Below, in pieces: positions 1-5,882 of a stretch of 10,447 bases of DNA. The notes beneath the pieces are model-generated. The model made no database searches and was not told the origin of the DNA. It saw only the letters and a program-made list of their open reading frames with translations. The DNA lies in NCBI GenBank assembly GCA_001778355.1, contig MFGS01000062.1, forward strand, positions 1 to 10,447, read 5' to 3'. The DNA comes from Candidatus Firestonebacteria bacterium RIFOXYA2_FULL_40_8. Lineage in GTDB: Bacteria > Oederibacteriota > D2-FULL-39-29. The position numbers and the translations under genes are program-made. Positions within the stretch are counted from its first letter, which is position 1, and each line of letters begins with the position of its first letter.

Positions 1-902
1 TCATATATAGTAACTTTCTCCGCCTTTAACAGCTGGTTTATCAACTGCTGATAGATCTCTTGCTGTTTTTCCATTCCATATGCCTGCTTAACTCTCTCAA
101 GGGACTCTTCGAAAGTTTTTTGTTTTTCTTTCTTATCTTTGTCCTTCTCTACATAATCTTTCTTATGCGCCTCATAATAATTCTTAAGATCGGATTCCGA
201 AACATTTAATTTGCCCCGTATCTCCTCTTCCAGTAATTTCTGAACCATAAAACTCTTTTTCGCCTGATAGGCCTTTTCGATAATTTCTTTATCATTTTCA
301 AAGTTCCTTCTTTTCGCGGAATCAAACATCAGTTCCGTGGCGATAAACTGCCTTAAGAAGTCTACTTTCTTTGAATCATCTTTGTACATCTCCTGGACAT
401 AAGAAGGTAGTTTTCTAATCTCATTATCCAGCTCTTCTTTTGTAATATTCCGGTTACGAATCTTCGCAACAATTGTCACTTTTGAGATCTCCGGCTTTTT
501 ATTCATCGTCGCGTACTTTTCCATCTCTCTTTGCGCGTCCAGAGTTTTACCCAGCCGTTCCAGACATTCTATTGTTCTCGTGTTTACCTCCAGAGTGAGA
601 TCGCTTTCTGGAAGCAGAACTTTGACCCTGATAAACTCTGCCAGTGCGTTCTGGTAATCATTCATATTTTCCATATATATCTTTCCGATAAGATAGGAAA
701 GATTCGCATCCTCTTTTTTAGAAAGACTGCCTTTCTCCTGTATCTTTTTAAATTCATTAACCGCCTGCAAATAAAGCCCCTTTTCTTTAAGCTGATTAGC
801 ATATTCCTTCTGCTTTTCCAGCCCGATGGAAAGACCGCCGGTGTTAGAGCAGGACACAAGGAAGGCCGAAAGCATTACCGCGTATAGAATGTTTTTTAAC
901 AT
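1..902 (-). CDS. Lipoprotein with TPR-like region and SurA/PrsA-like chaperone domain, 3' end cut by window
   Basis: The frame is open from the ATG at 902 to the window edge (300 codons, no stop), so the C-terminus is missing, probably by only a few residues. An AAAGGAG ribosome site precedes the ATG. Residues 1-18 form a lipoprotein signal with lipobox LVSC (Cys18) and Ser at +2, which suggests outer-membrane or periplasm-facing anchoring. Residues 28-135 are helical with TPR-like phrasing (GLYLQAVNEF, NDYQNALAEF). Residues 141-250 resemble the SurA/PrsA N-terminal chaperone domain (KIRNRNITKEELDNEI, then VSESDLKNYYEAHKKDYV). The final helix, which ends LLKAEKVTIY, matches the usual end of parvulin-type foldases. 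No parvulin PPIase domain lies between residue 250 and that helix; only a Lys/Glu-rich linker is present. I infer a periplasmic holdase-like chaperone without isomerase activity. It lies downstream of the DUF58 gene. Confidence 0.75.
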   Translation of the reverse strand, partial: MLKNILYAVMLSAFLVSCSNTGGLSIGLEKQKEYANQLKEKGLYLQAVNEFKKIQEKGSLSKKEDANLSYLIGKIYMENMNDYQNALAEFIRVKVLLPESDLTLEVNTRTIECLERLGKTLDAQREMEKYATMNKKPEISKVTIVAKIRNRNITKEELDNEIRKLPSYVQEMYKDDSKKVDFLRQFIATELMFDSAKRRNFENDKEIIEKAYQAKKSFMVQKLLEEEIRGKLNVSESDLKNYYEAHKKDYVEKDKDKKEKQKTFEESLERVKQAYGMEKQQEIYQQLINQLLKAEKVTIY

Positions 903-920
903 ACAAACTCCTTTTATAAT

Positions 921-955
921 AATGACTAATGACTACTTACTAGTGACTATTTATT
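921..955. repeat. Degenerate 'aatgact' word cluster
   Basis: Short words of the form (t)aatgact/tgactatt are repeated several times directly upstream of the lipoprotein gene. The same vocabulary recurs at 990-1017 and 1960-1987. No coding potential is seen. Confidence 0.5.
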
Positions 956-962
956 GAGGATT

Positions 963-983
963 ATTATATATGCTGTTTACAGC
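963..983 (-). promoter_or_regulatory. Candidate promoter -10 with adjacent operator-like palindrome for the lipoprotein gene
   Basis: On the minus strand TATAAT lies at 968-963, about 60 nt before the ATG at 902. Just upstream, at 972-983, is GCTGTTTACAGC, with two 5-bp arms around TT. That is where a repressor or activator site could sit within the spacer. No good -35 hexamer is visible. Speculative. Confidence 0.3.
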
Positions 984-989
984 TACCTT

Positions 990-1017
990 AAATAGTCAAT
1001 AGTCATTAGTACTTAGT
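990..1017 (-). repeat. 28-bp inverted repeat, left copy, flanking the DUF58 gene
   Basis: Reverse-complemented, this segment matches 1960-1987 at 27 of 28 positions by eye. The two copies lie in opposite orientation on either side of the DUF58 gene (1059-1937). It is built from the tgact/actaa words seen elsewhere in the spacers. Confidence 0.6.
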
Positions 1018-1058
1018 AAATAAATGTGTACCAAATATAAACCATTCATAATGTTAAA

Positions 1059-1937
1059 CTATCGCAGCCTCAACGCTCTCGCTCTAAAAAAATTAATCAG
1101 AGGTTTCGTATACGGCTTTCCTGTGAAAATATCTATATTGTCCACCTTGGCGCTTTTGAAGAGTCTTTTTAAAGTTGCCAGTTCATCACTCCTGCTTTCC
1201 TTGAATTTTTTTACAAACGAGGCATCCGAAGTATCTATTACCGCCATCTCTCCGGTCTCACCGTCTTCTATCTCAAGAAAACCGGCAGACGGCAGGGCTT
1301 GTTCAAGATCATCAGTTATCCGGATAGCTATTAAATCATGTTTTTGCGCTGTTATCTTAAGGTCTTTCTCAAAGCCCCTGTCCAGGAAATCCGAAACAAG
1401 AAAAACGACTGCCTTCCTTTTAGTGACTTCATTTAAATATTGAAGAGCCGCTTTGATATTGGTACCTTTACTCTTCGGAGCAAAGGAGATCATCTCCCGG
1501 ACTATGCGGAGAATGTGTTTTTTTCCTTTTTTCGGAGTGATAAACTTTTCTATAATGTCGGTAAAACCGATCATTCCGACCTTATCGTTATTTTTTGTGG
1601 CTGAAAGCGCAAGAAGTGAGACAAGTTCTACAGCTATCTCATTTTTGAATTTTTCGGCAGTACCGAATTGGCCTGAACCTGAAAAGTCTACAAGAAAGAC
1701 CACCGTCAGTTCCCTCTCCTCAACAAACTTCTTAATGAAAGGTTTCCCTACCCTGGCGGTTACATTCCAGTCAATCGTACGGATATCATCTCCGGGAGTA
1801 TACTCTCTGACTTCGGCAAATTCCATTCCGCGGCCTTTAAACGTGCTTTCATACTGCCCCGCGAACGTTTCGCTGACGAGCCGCCCGGTCTTGATTTCTA
1901 TCCGTTTAACCTGTTTTAATATTTCTTTTGAAATCAT
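1059..1937 (-). CDS. DUF58 family protein with von Willebrand factor A domain
   Basis: A 292-residue protein of the DUF58 family, usually encoded beside MoxR ATPases. The family signature is clear at residues 46-76 (YTPGDDIRTIDWN, then GKPFIKKFVEEREL). A vWA domain follows with an intact MIDAS metal site: DFSGS (Asp84, Ser86, Ser88), Thr159 in KGTN and Asp183 in VSDF. Other family members are longer and have N-terminal membrane helices; this one has none and should be cytoplasmic. The ATG at 1937 is preceded by GCGGAG at good spacing. The MoxR gene is 268 nt upstream on the same strand, with a hairpin and tandem repeats between them. Members are thought to be adaptors or clients of MoxR in protein-complex or metal-cofactor maturation; the substrate here is unknown. 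No BatA/BatB-like vWA membrane proteins follow within the window. Confidence 0.92.
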   Translation of the reverse strand: MISKEILKQVKRIEIKTGRLVSETFAGQYESTFKGRGMEFAEVREYTPGDDIRTIDWNVTARVGKPFIKKFVEERELTVVFLVDFSGSGQFGTAEKFKNEIAVELVSLLALSATKNNDKVGMIGFTDIIEKFITPKKGKKHILRIVREMISFAPKSKGTNIKAALQYLNEVTKRKAVVFLVSDFLDRGFEKDLKITAQKHDLIAIRITDDLEQALPSAGFLEIEDGETGEMAVIDTSDASFVKKFKESRSDELATLKRLFKSAKVDNIDIFTGKPYTKPLINFFRARALRLR

Positions 1938-1959
1938 GATAACTCCGCTAAAAGAAATG

Positions 1960-1987
1960 ACTAAGTACTAATGACTACTGACTATTT
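1960..1987 (+). repeat. 28-bp inverted repeat, right copy, flanking the DUF58 gene
   Basis: Partner of the copy at 990-1017, in opposite orientation, with one mismatch. It lies just upstream of the ribosome site of the DUF58 gene. Confidence 0.6.
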
Positions 1988-1988
1988 T

Positions 1989-2018
1989 ATGTTGGCGGGA
2001 AACTTCCCCCGCCGACAT
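1989..2018. other. Stable GC-rich hairpin between moxR and the DUF58 gene
   Basis: An 11-bp stem (1989-1999 with 2008-2018, one G·T pair) closes an 8-nt loop, AAACTTCC. The stem core is GGCGGG/CCCGCC. On the minus strand it is not followed by a run of T, so an intrinsic terminator is unlikely. A TATAAT sits immediately upstream on that strand (2024-2019), which would place the hairpin near the 5' end of a DUF58 transcript if that -10 is real. It could be a processing or stability element within a moxR-DUF58 mRNA. Confidence 0.5.
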
Positions 2019-2070
2019 ATTATATTTTACAATTATTCTATCTCCACTCTTTTCGAATTCCGAGTTTAGA

Positions 2071-2205
2071 ATTTCGAATTTGCTCTATTATTCATCCTAC
2101 AACGCTTTTCTTTCGAGTTTCTAATTTCGGATTTCGAATTTGCCCTATTATTCATCCTACAACGCTTTTCTTTCGAGTTTCTAATTTCGGATTTCGAATT
2201 TGCTC
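2071..2205. repeat. 60-bp tandem repeat, about 2.2 copies
   Basis: The period is exactly 60 bp. Positions 2101-2143 and 2161-2203 are identical, and 2071-2100 matches 2131-2160 with one C/T difference. Each unit contains ATTTCGAATTTGC and CATCCTACAACGC. The array ends exactly at the stop codon of the MoxR gene. There is no reading frame and no variable spacer as in CRISPR. Confidence 0.9.
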
Positions 2206-3195
2206 TTATGGTACTTCTATCTGATCAAATATCTGCTTTATAATATTTTCCGAAGTTATCTCTTCCGCTTCGGCTTCATAAGTGACGATCACCCTGTGTC
2301 TCAGAATATCAGCTCCTACCTGTTTTATATCTTCAGGGGTCACATAACCCCTGCCATTAATGAATGCAAGAGCTTTAGCGGCACGGATAAAATATATACT
2401 GGCTCTTGGTGAAGCTCCGTAAGCAATCAGCGCTTTAAGATCATTTAATTTATATTTTTCAGGTTCACGGGTGGCAAAAACCAGATCGAGCACATAATTT
2501 TTAACTTTTTCATCCACATAGATATCATTTATCACTTTTTTAACTCTGACAATATCAGCAGGTGTCGCGGTTCTCTTAACCTTTATTTCTTTGTTCTCCG
2601 CCATTCTATCTATTATCTGATTCTCCTCTTCTTTATTAGGATACGTTATTTTTAATTTAAGCATGAACCTGTCCACCTGGGCTTCAGGCAGAGGATACGT
2701 TCCTTCCTGTTCAATCGGGTTTTGCGTGGCTATTACCAAAAACGGAGAAGGCAGTGGGTACGTCGTATCTCCTATGGTTACCTGGCTTTCCTGCATTGCC
2801 TCCAGCAATGCGCTCTGAACTTTTGCAGGCGCTCTGTTAATTTCATCCGCCAGTACAAGATTGGTAAAGATGGGCCCTTTTTTTACGGAGAAATTACTGT
2901 CTTTTGGATTAAAAATAAGAGTTCCGGTTAAATCCGCAGGTAAGAGATCCGGAGTAAATTGAATTCTTTGGAATTTCATATCGAGCGCCGAAGAAAGTGT
3001 TTTCACGGAAAGGGTCTTTGCCAGTCCCGGTACACCTTCTATTAATATGTGGCCATCTGCAAGCATGCCTATCAGCATTCTGCTGATAATATATTGCTGT
3101 CCAACTATGACCTTGCCTATTTCCGCCGTCAACTCATTGATAAAAGCACTTTCTTTCTTCACCATCTCATTTATCTGTTTTACGTCCTTTTCCAT
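2206..3195 (-). CDS. MoxR family AAA+ ATPase
   Basis: A 329-residue AAA+ ATPase, the normal length for the MoxR/RavA-like group. Motifs in order: Walker A GVPGLAKT (residues 54-61), the pre-sensor LPADLTGT (85-92), Walker B LVLADE (113-118) followed by INRAPAKVQSALLEAMQE, sensor 1 with ATQNP (Asn159), the VDRFMLK arginine segment (Arg176) and sensor 2 GASPRAS (Arg264). All catalytic residues are present, so it should be an active hexameric ATPase acting as a chaperone-like remodeller. A GGGAGG ribosome site lies about 8 nt before the ATG at 3195. It is the first gene of a cluster whose next member encodes DUF58, the classic MoxR partner. An extended -10 promoter lies upstream. The gene symbol is left blank because MoxR subfamilies cannot be separated by eye. 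Confidence 0.95.
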   Translation of the reverse strand: MEKDVKQINEMVKKESAFINELTAEIGKVIVGQQYIISRMLIGMLADGHILIEGVPGLAKTLSVKTLSSALDMKFQRIQFTPDLLPADLTGTLIFNPKDSNFSVKKGPIFTNLVLADEINRAPAKVQSALLEAMQESQVTIGDTTYPLPSPFLVIATQNPIEQEGTYPLPEAQVDRFMLKLKITYPNKEEENQIIDRMAENKEIKVKRTATPADIVRVKKVINDIYVDEKVKNYVLDLVFATREPEKYKLNDLKALIAYGASPRASIYFIRAAKALAFINGRGYVTPEDIKQVGADILRHRVIVTYEAEAEEITSENIIKQIFDQIEVP

Positions 3196-3266
3196 ATAAA
3201 ATCCCTCCCATTTGGTTATCTGTTTTATTTGTTCAATCGGCTTAAAACGCCTGAATTTACCTATAT

Positions 3267-3275
3267 ATTATATCA
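3267..3275 (-). promoter_or_regulatory. Extended -10 promoter upstream of moxR
   Basis: The minus strand reads TGATATAAT, a perfect TGnTATAAT extended -10, about 72 nt before the MoxR start. No consensus -35 is visible at 17 nt, which is acceptable for extended -10 promoters. The surroundings are AT-rich. Confidence 0.45.
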
Positions 3276-3320
3276 AATTCCAACAAATATAAAGACAAAA
3301 ATAACACGAAAAATGTTCCT

Positions 3321-3403
3321 TATTAGGTATAAGTTATGAGTTATTAGCTTTTGAAATTACGACAGGTTTTTCTCTTTTATTAGTTATTAGCTATTAGTTA
3401 TTG
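3321..3403. repeat. Low-complexity 'ttattagttattagc' words
   Basis: Two clusters (3321-3348 and 3378-3403) repeat the words TTATTAG and TTATGAG at 7-9 nt intervals between the glycosidase-like stop and the moxR promoter. No hairpin with a T run is evident, so no terminator is called. Confidence 0.5.
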
Positions 3404-3405
3404 TT

Positions 3406-4581
3406 TCACGGTAGTGAAGGTAGCCCGACTGATTTTCGAAGAGAAACAATACTAAAGCACATCCAGGCGGTTTGCTCGCCGTTTCCGGCGTCAACAATCT
3501 CCCAGTTCCTTTGAACCGTATTATATTGAAATTTTTCCCCGTAAAGAGGAAGGGTATTTACCCGTTCAAGAAAATCAAGGATAGCGCATAATCTGTCATA
3601 TTCTTTGAATTTTAGGCATCCTAACATATCCCATCCTAAGATCTTTCCATAAGTCTCATTACTATGCCCCGACGGCGCCCAGTCCGCGGCACAAATAACC
3701 GGGCCTTTCCATTTAATCTCCGCTTTTTCATGCCACTTATCTATGGTGTTACGGAAAACTCCGGTATCAAAACCTTTCCATCCTGCAGGTATGGGAGCCA
3801 GATTAAGCCACCCCAGGCCTTCGAAAACTTCCGGTTTTCTTCCGGTAGGCAGCAGCATTTCCGAGTAAATCCGCTTTCCTTCAAAAGTTCTGACCATATT
3901 AGTATTGATCTGCTTTTCAAGGAATTTTAATCTCTCCTGCCAGATCCCGGCTTGACCTGTCTTCGAAAGCTTTTTCGCCAGAGGAACCATATGTTGAAGC
4001 GCCGAAGCAACAAAAGATTGAGTAAGAAAATCAAACGCATGCCAGTACTGCTGTTCACGGCTGTGCTCCAAATGCGTATTTAAAACCAGCCCCGGCTCAA
4101 CTCTCCAGCGTGTAGCGCGGGACAACAACGGTCCAGAAGTTATCCTGTTAAGTAAAGCCGCTACTTTCGGATAAGTCTTTTTCTCGAAATCCGTCACTCC
4201 CCGCTTTTTTGCCAGTAGTGCCCAAGCAAGGATAAAATGAGCATCTCCATCCGGCTGCACAAGGTCGCAAAGTACGGGAACTTTTTGCTTTCCCCTGCGT
4301 TTACCCAAGACATGAGGCAAATATTCCAGATCATTATCTTTCATCGACCGGATACAATAATCAAGAGAGGCTTCCAGACGCTCCGCTTGCCCGACCTCTA
4401 CAAACAAACGGGCCAAACCTCCGATTGTCCTGGGATACATGCCTTCATACGCACCAGTTAATGATTCAAGTACAAAACCCGAGACATCAGTACGGTCCAG
4501 CAGGCTTTGATAATTACGCCTCAGCATTTCCTTATGGAAAGGTGATTCTAACCGCTGTTTTATATCCTTAATTGTATTCAT
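3406..4581 (-). CDS. Six-hairpin (alpha/alpha barrel) glycosidase-like protein
   Basis: A 391-residue soluble protein without a signal peptide. The layout of paired helices separated by aromatic/acidic loops resembles the six-hairpin glycosidase superfamily (debranching-enzyme, GH15, GH63 and MGH1-like folds). Supporting segments are YEGMYPRTIGGLARLF (45-60), QPDGDAHFILAWALLA (109-124), HAFDFLTQSFVASAL (181-195), FEGLGWLNLAPIP (253-265), GFDTGVF (270-276), ADWAPSGHSNETYG (299-312) and the C-terminal GNGEQTAW (366-373). By analogy, Asp111/Asp113 and Glu369 are candidate acid/base residues; this is inference. The substrate cannot be told. The ATG at 4581 has AGGAG 7 nt upstream and a strong promoter just beyond. 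It is a single-gene unit, divergent from the glutaredoxin operon. It could also be a non-catalytic relative. Confidence 0.6.
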   Translation of the reverse strand: MNTIKDIKQRLESPFHKEMLRRNYQSLLDRTDVSGFVLESLTGAYEGMYPRTIGGLARLFVEVGQAERLEASLDYCIRSMKDNDLEYLPHVLGKRRGKQKVPVLCDLVQPDGDAHFILAWALLAKKRGVTDFEKKTYPKVAALLNRITSGPLLSRATRWRVEPGLVLNTHLEHSREQQYWHAFDFLTQSFVASALQHMVPLAKKLSKTGQAGIWQERLKFLEKQINTNMVRTFEGKRIYSEMLLPTGRKPEVFEGLGWLNLAPIPAGWKGFDTGVFRNTIDKWHEKAEIKWKGPVICAADWAPSGHSNETYGKILGWDMLGCLKFKEYDRLCAILDFLERVNTLPLYGEKFQYNTVQRNWEIVDAGNGEQTAWMCFSIVSLRKSVGLPSLP

Positions 4582-4604
4582 CGTTTATCTCCTAATTAGC
4601 TATA

Positions 4605-4632
4605 ATTCTACTCTAAAAGACCGTAAAGTCAA
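4605..4632 (-). promoter_or_regulatory. Sigma70-type promoter for the glycosidase-like gene
   Basis: On the minus strand, -35 TTGACT (4632-4627), a 16-nt spacer and -10 TAGAAT (4610-4605) lie 24-51 nt before the ATG at 4581, giving a very short leader that contains the ribosome site. The -10 overlaps the left arm of an inverted repeat, TCTACTCTAA (4607-4616), whose other arm TTAGAGTAGA is at 4700-4709. That could be an operator pair. Confidence 0.65.
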
Positions 4633-4718
4633 TAAAATATTGAATCAGTAGAGTGTTTTATGCAGCAATATTAGTTGTTGAATTATTTGCTTCTAATTGT
4701 TAGAGTAGAGCAAATACA

Positions 4719-4874
4719 GGCGCTGGGTCCTGGGCACTAGGGTCTGGGTTAACATTTAGGTGTTATGAAATACATAATAACACATTAATTTGGAACGTGA
4801 GTAACGTGCTAACGTGGAACTTTGAACGATTGATAGTTTTTTCCCGTAACCCGTAACTCGCTACCCGTAACCAA
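4719..4874. repeat. Three successive low-complexity word blocks in the divergent spacer 4582-4887
   Basis: The 306-nt gene-free spacer holds the promoter at 4605-4632 and then three blocks, each with its own repeated word: CTGGGTCC/CTGGGCAC/GGTCTGGG at 4723-4750, AACGTG repeated at 9-nt steps at 4794-4820, and CCCGTAAC repeats at 4843-4872. They end just before the AAGGAG of the glutaredoxin gene. No ORF, tRNA or clear plus-strand promoter is visible. Confidence 0.6.
4760..4783. promoter_or_regulatory. 7-bp inverted repeat upstream of the glutaredoxin operon
   Basis: GTGTTAT (4760-4766) and ATAACAC (4777-4783) are perfect inverted arms around 10 nt, about 105 nt before the glutaredoxin start. 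They could be a regulator-binding site. The AT-rich context makes chance occurrence possible. Confidence 0.3.
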
Positions 4875-4887
4875 CAAGGAGAGTTTT

Positions 4888-5169
4888 ATGCAGGCAAAAC
4901 ATGTAAAGGGTAAAAAGGCGGCGGATATCATGCTTTACACTCTAAGCACTTGTATCTGGTGCAAAAAAACCAAGGAGTTTCTTAAAGAACTGGGAGTAGA
5001 GTATTTCTATATAGATGTTGATACTGTTTCAGGAGAAGAAAAAGAAAAGGTCTCGGAAGAAATAGAAAAGTGGAATCCTGCTGTTTCTTTTCCTACTATT
5101 GTAATAGACAATAAAGAATCCGTACTGGGTTTCCAGCCTGATGAAATTAAGGAAAAGTTAAAAATATGA
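4888..5169 (+). CDS. Glutaredoxin-like thiol-disulfide oxidoreductase
   Basis: A 93-residue thioredoxin-fold protein of glutaredoxin/NrdH type. The first strand (IMLYTLS) leads into the active site CIWC (Cys22, Cys25) at the helix start, followed by KKTKEFL. The cis-proline is Pro69 in SFPTIVI, and the final GFQPDEIKEKL resembles the glutathione- or partner-side end of glutaredoxins. It should be a small cytoplasmic dithiol reductant. The ATG at 4888 has AAGGAG 6 nt upstream, so this start is preferred over Met15. Its stop overlaps the next gene's start in ATGA (5166-5169), so the two are translationally coupled. The partner is an FTR-type disulfide reductase, so I infer electrons come from ferredoxin or rubredoxin rather than from glutathione. 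Confidence 0.9.
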   Translation: MQAKHVKGKKAADIMLYTLSTCIWCKKTKEFLKELGVEYFYIDVDTVSGEEKEKVSEEIEKWNPAVSFPTIVIDNKESVLGFQPDEIKEKLKI

Positions 5170-5693
5170 GCGATCAGCCGGAAATTTCCACACACGAAAT
5201 AGACAGTTTATATCTGAAGTTGAAGCAGGAGGCATTAAAAGCAGGCTATTACCTCAACCCGGATCTGAGTTTCACAAAAGATCTGGTTAAAAGTCTTATT
5301 ATAAATAAAAACCGGTTTGGTTATGAGGCCTGTCCCTGCCGGCTTGCCGCGGGAGAAAGAAAGGAAGATCTGGACATTATCTGTCCCTGTGATTACCGGG
5401 ATGACGATATAAATCAGTATAATGCCTGCTATTGCGCGCTTTATGTCTCAAAAAAAGCCAGTCTGAACGAAATAGTCATTAAATCAATTCCGGAAAGAAG
5501 ACCGCCAAAACAGATGCGTGTTAAAATTGCAGAAGAAAAACAAAAGCAGGAAGGAAAATCGCAAAATCTCTCCAACCTCCCCTTCCCTGTTTACCGGTGT
5601 AAAGTTTGCGGATACCTTTGCGCAAGACCTGAAGCACCGGATATTTGCCCGATATGCAAGGTGACGAAAGACCGATTTGAGCGTTTTATCTAA
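5166..5693 (+). CDS. Ferredoxin:thioredoxin reductase catalytic chain fused to a rubredoxin domain
   Basis: A 175-residue protein with two domains. Residues 10-105 are an FTR catalytic (beta) domain: FGYEACPCRLAAG (Cys56, Cys58), DIICPCDYRDDD (Cys73, Cys75) and NACYCALYV (Cys88, Cys90). These six cysteines correspond to the 4Fe-4S ligands and redox disulfide of the family. The spacing between CPC motifs (14 and 12) and the CYC in place of plant-type CHC fit the non-photosynthetic branch as I recall it. After a charged linker (110-138), residues 143-175 are a short rubredoxin domain with CKVCGY (Cys145, Cys148) and CPIC (Cys161, Cys164), an iron site. The fused rubredoxin is a likely internal electron donor, and the coupled glutaredoxin is the likely substrate. 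No FTR variable (alpha) chain gene is present. The last codons lie inside a perfect hairpin. Confidence 0.92.
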   Translation: MSDQPEISTHEIDSLYLKLKQEALKAGYYLNPDLSFTKDLVKSLIINKNRFGYEACPCRLAAGERKEDLDIICPCDYRDDDINQYNACYCALYVSKKASLNEIVIKSIPERRPPKQMRVKIAEEKQKQEGKSQNLSNLPFPVYRCKVCGYLCARPEAPDICPICKVTKDRFERFI

Positions 5694-5714
5694 AAACGCT
5701 CAAATCGGTCTTTC
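5666..5714. terminator. Perfect 22-bp hairpin spanning the FTR stop codon
   Basis: Arms 5666-5687 and 5693-5714 are perfectly complementary around a 5-nt loop, ATCTA. The TAA stop (5691-5693) lies at the loop/right-arm junction, so the left arm encodes the last residues. The 3' flank is TTTCAG with no long T run, so classic intrinsic termination is doubtful on the plus strand. Placed between convergent genes, it may act as a 3' stability element or a two-way terminator. Confidence 0.6.
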
Positions 5715-5720
5715 AGTTTC

Positions 5721-5862
5721 AAGGTTTGTAAAGTTTATAACGTTAAAAACCATTGAAAGATATTAAAAAAAGGAAGTTCTCTTATATTTTGGTTAAATTA
5801 TATAACAACACCTCTAAAAATAACCTTACAAACTTTACAAACCTTAAAAACCTTACAAACTT
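5721..5862. repeat. 16-bp inverted repeat and 'ccttacaaactt' words between convergent genes
   Basis: AAGGTTTGTAAAGTTT at 5721-5736 is perfectly inverted at 5830-5845, 93 nt apart. Around the right copy the words CCTTACAAACTT and ACAAACCTT repeat (5822-5862). The middle is AT-rich and non-coding. Confidence 0.65.
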
Positions 5863-5882
5863 CTGTTATCGGCCTTCGTCCG

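Noticed and set aside
1453..1971. Open frame of 172 codons on the plus strand antisense to the DUF58 gene
   Set aside because: It overlaps a gene with full family motifs on the other strand, has no recognisable domain and no ribosome site; it is a shadow.
990..1987. Insertion sequence formed by the inverted 28-bp repeats around the DUF58 gene
   Set aside because: The enclosed gene is not a transposase, no target-site duplication is visible, and the repeat words recur elsewhere; kept only as an observation.
2041..2205. CRISPR array at the 60-bp repeats
   Set aside because: The units are contiguous with no variable spacers, and there are no cas genes nearby.
4582..4887. tRNA, small RNA or riboswitch in the divergent spacer
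   Set aside because: No cloverleaf, GGTTCRA-like arm or known aptamer core is visible; only promoter-like sites and repeated words.
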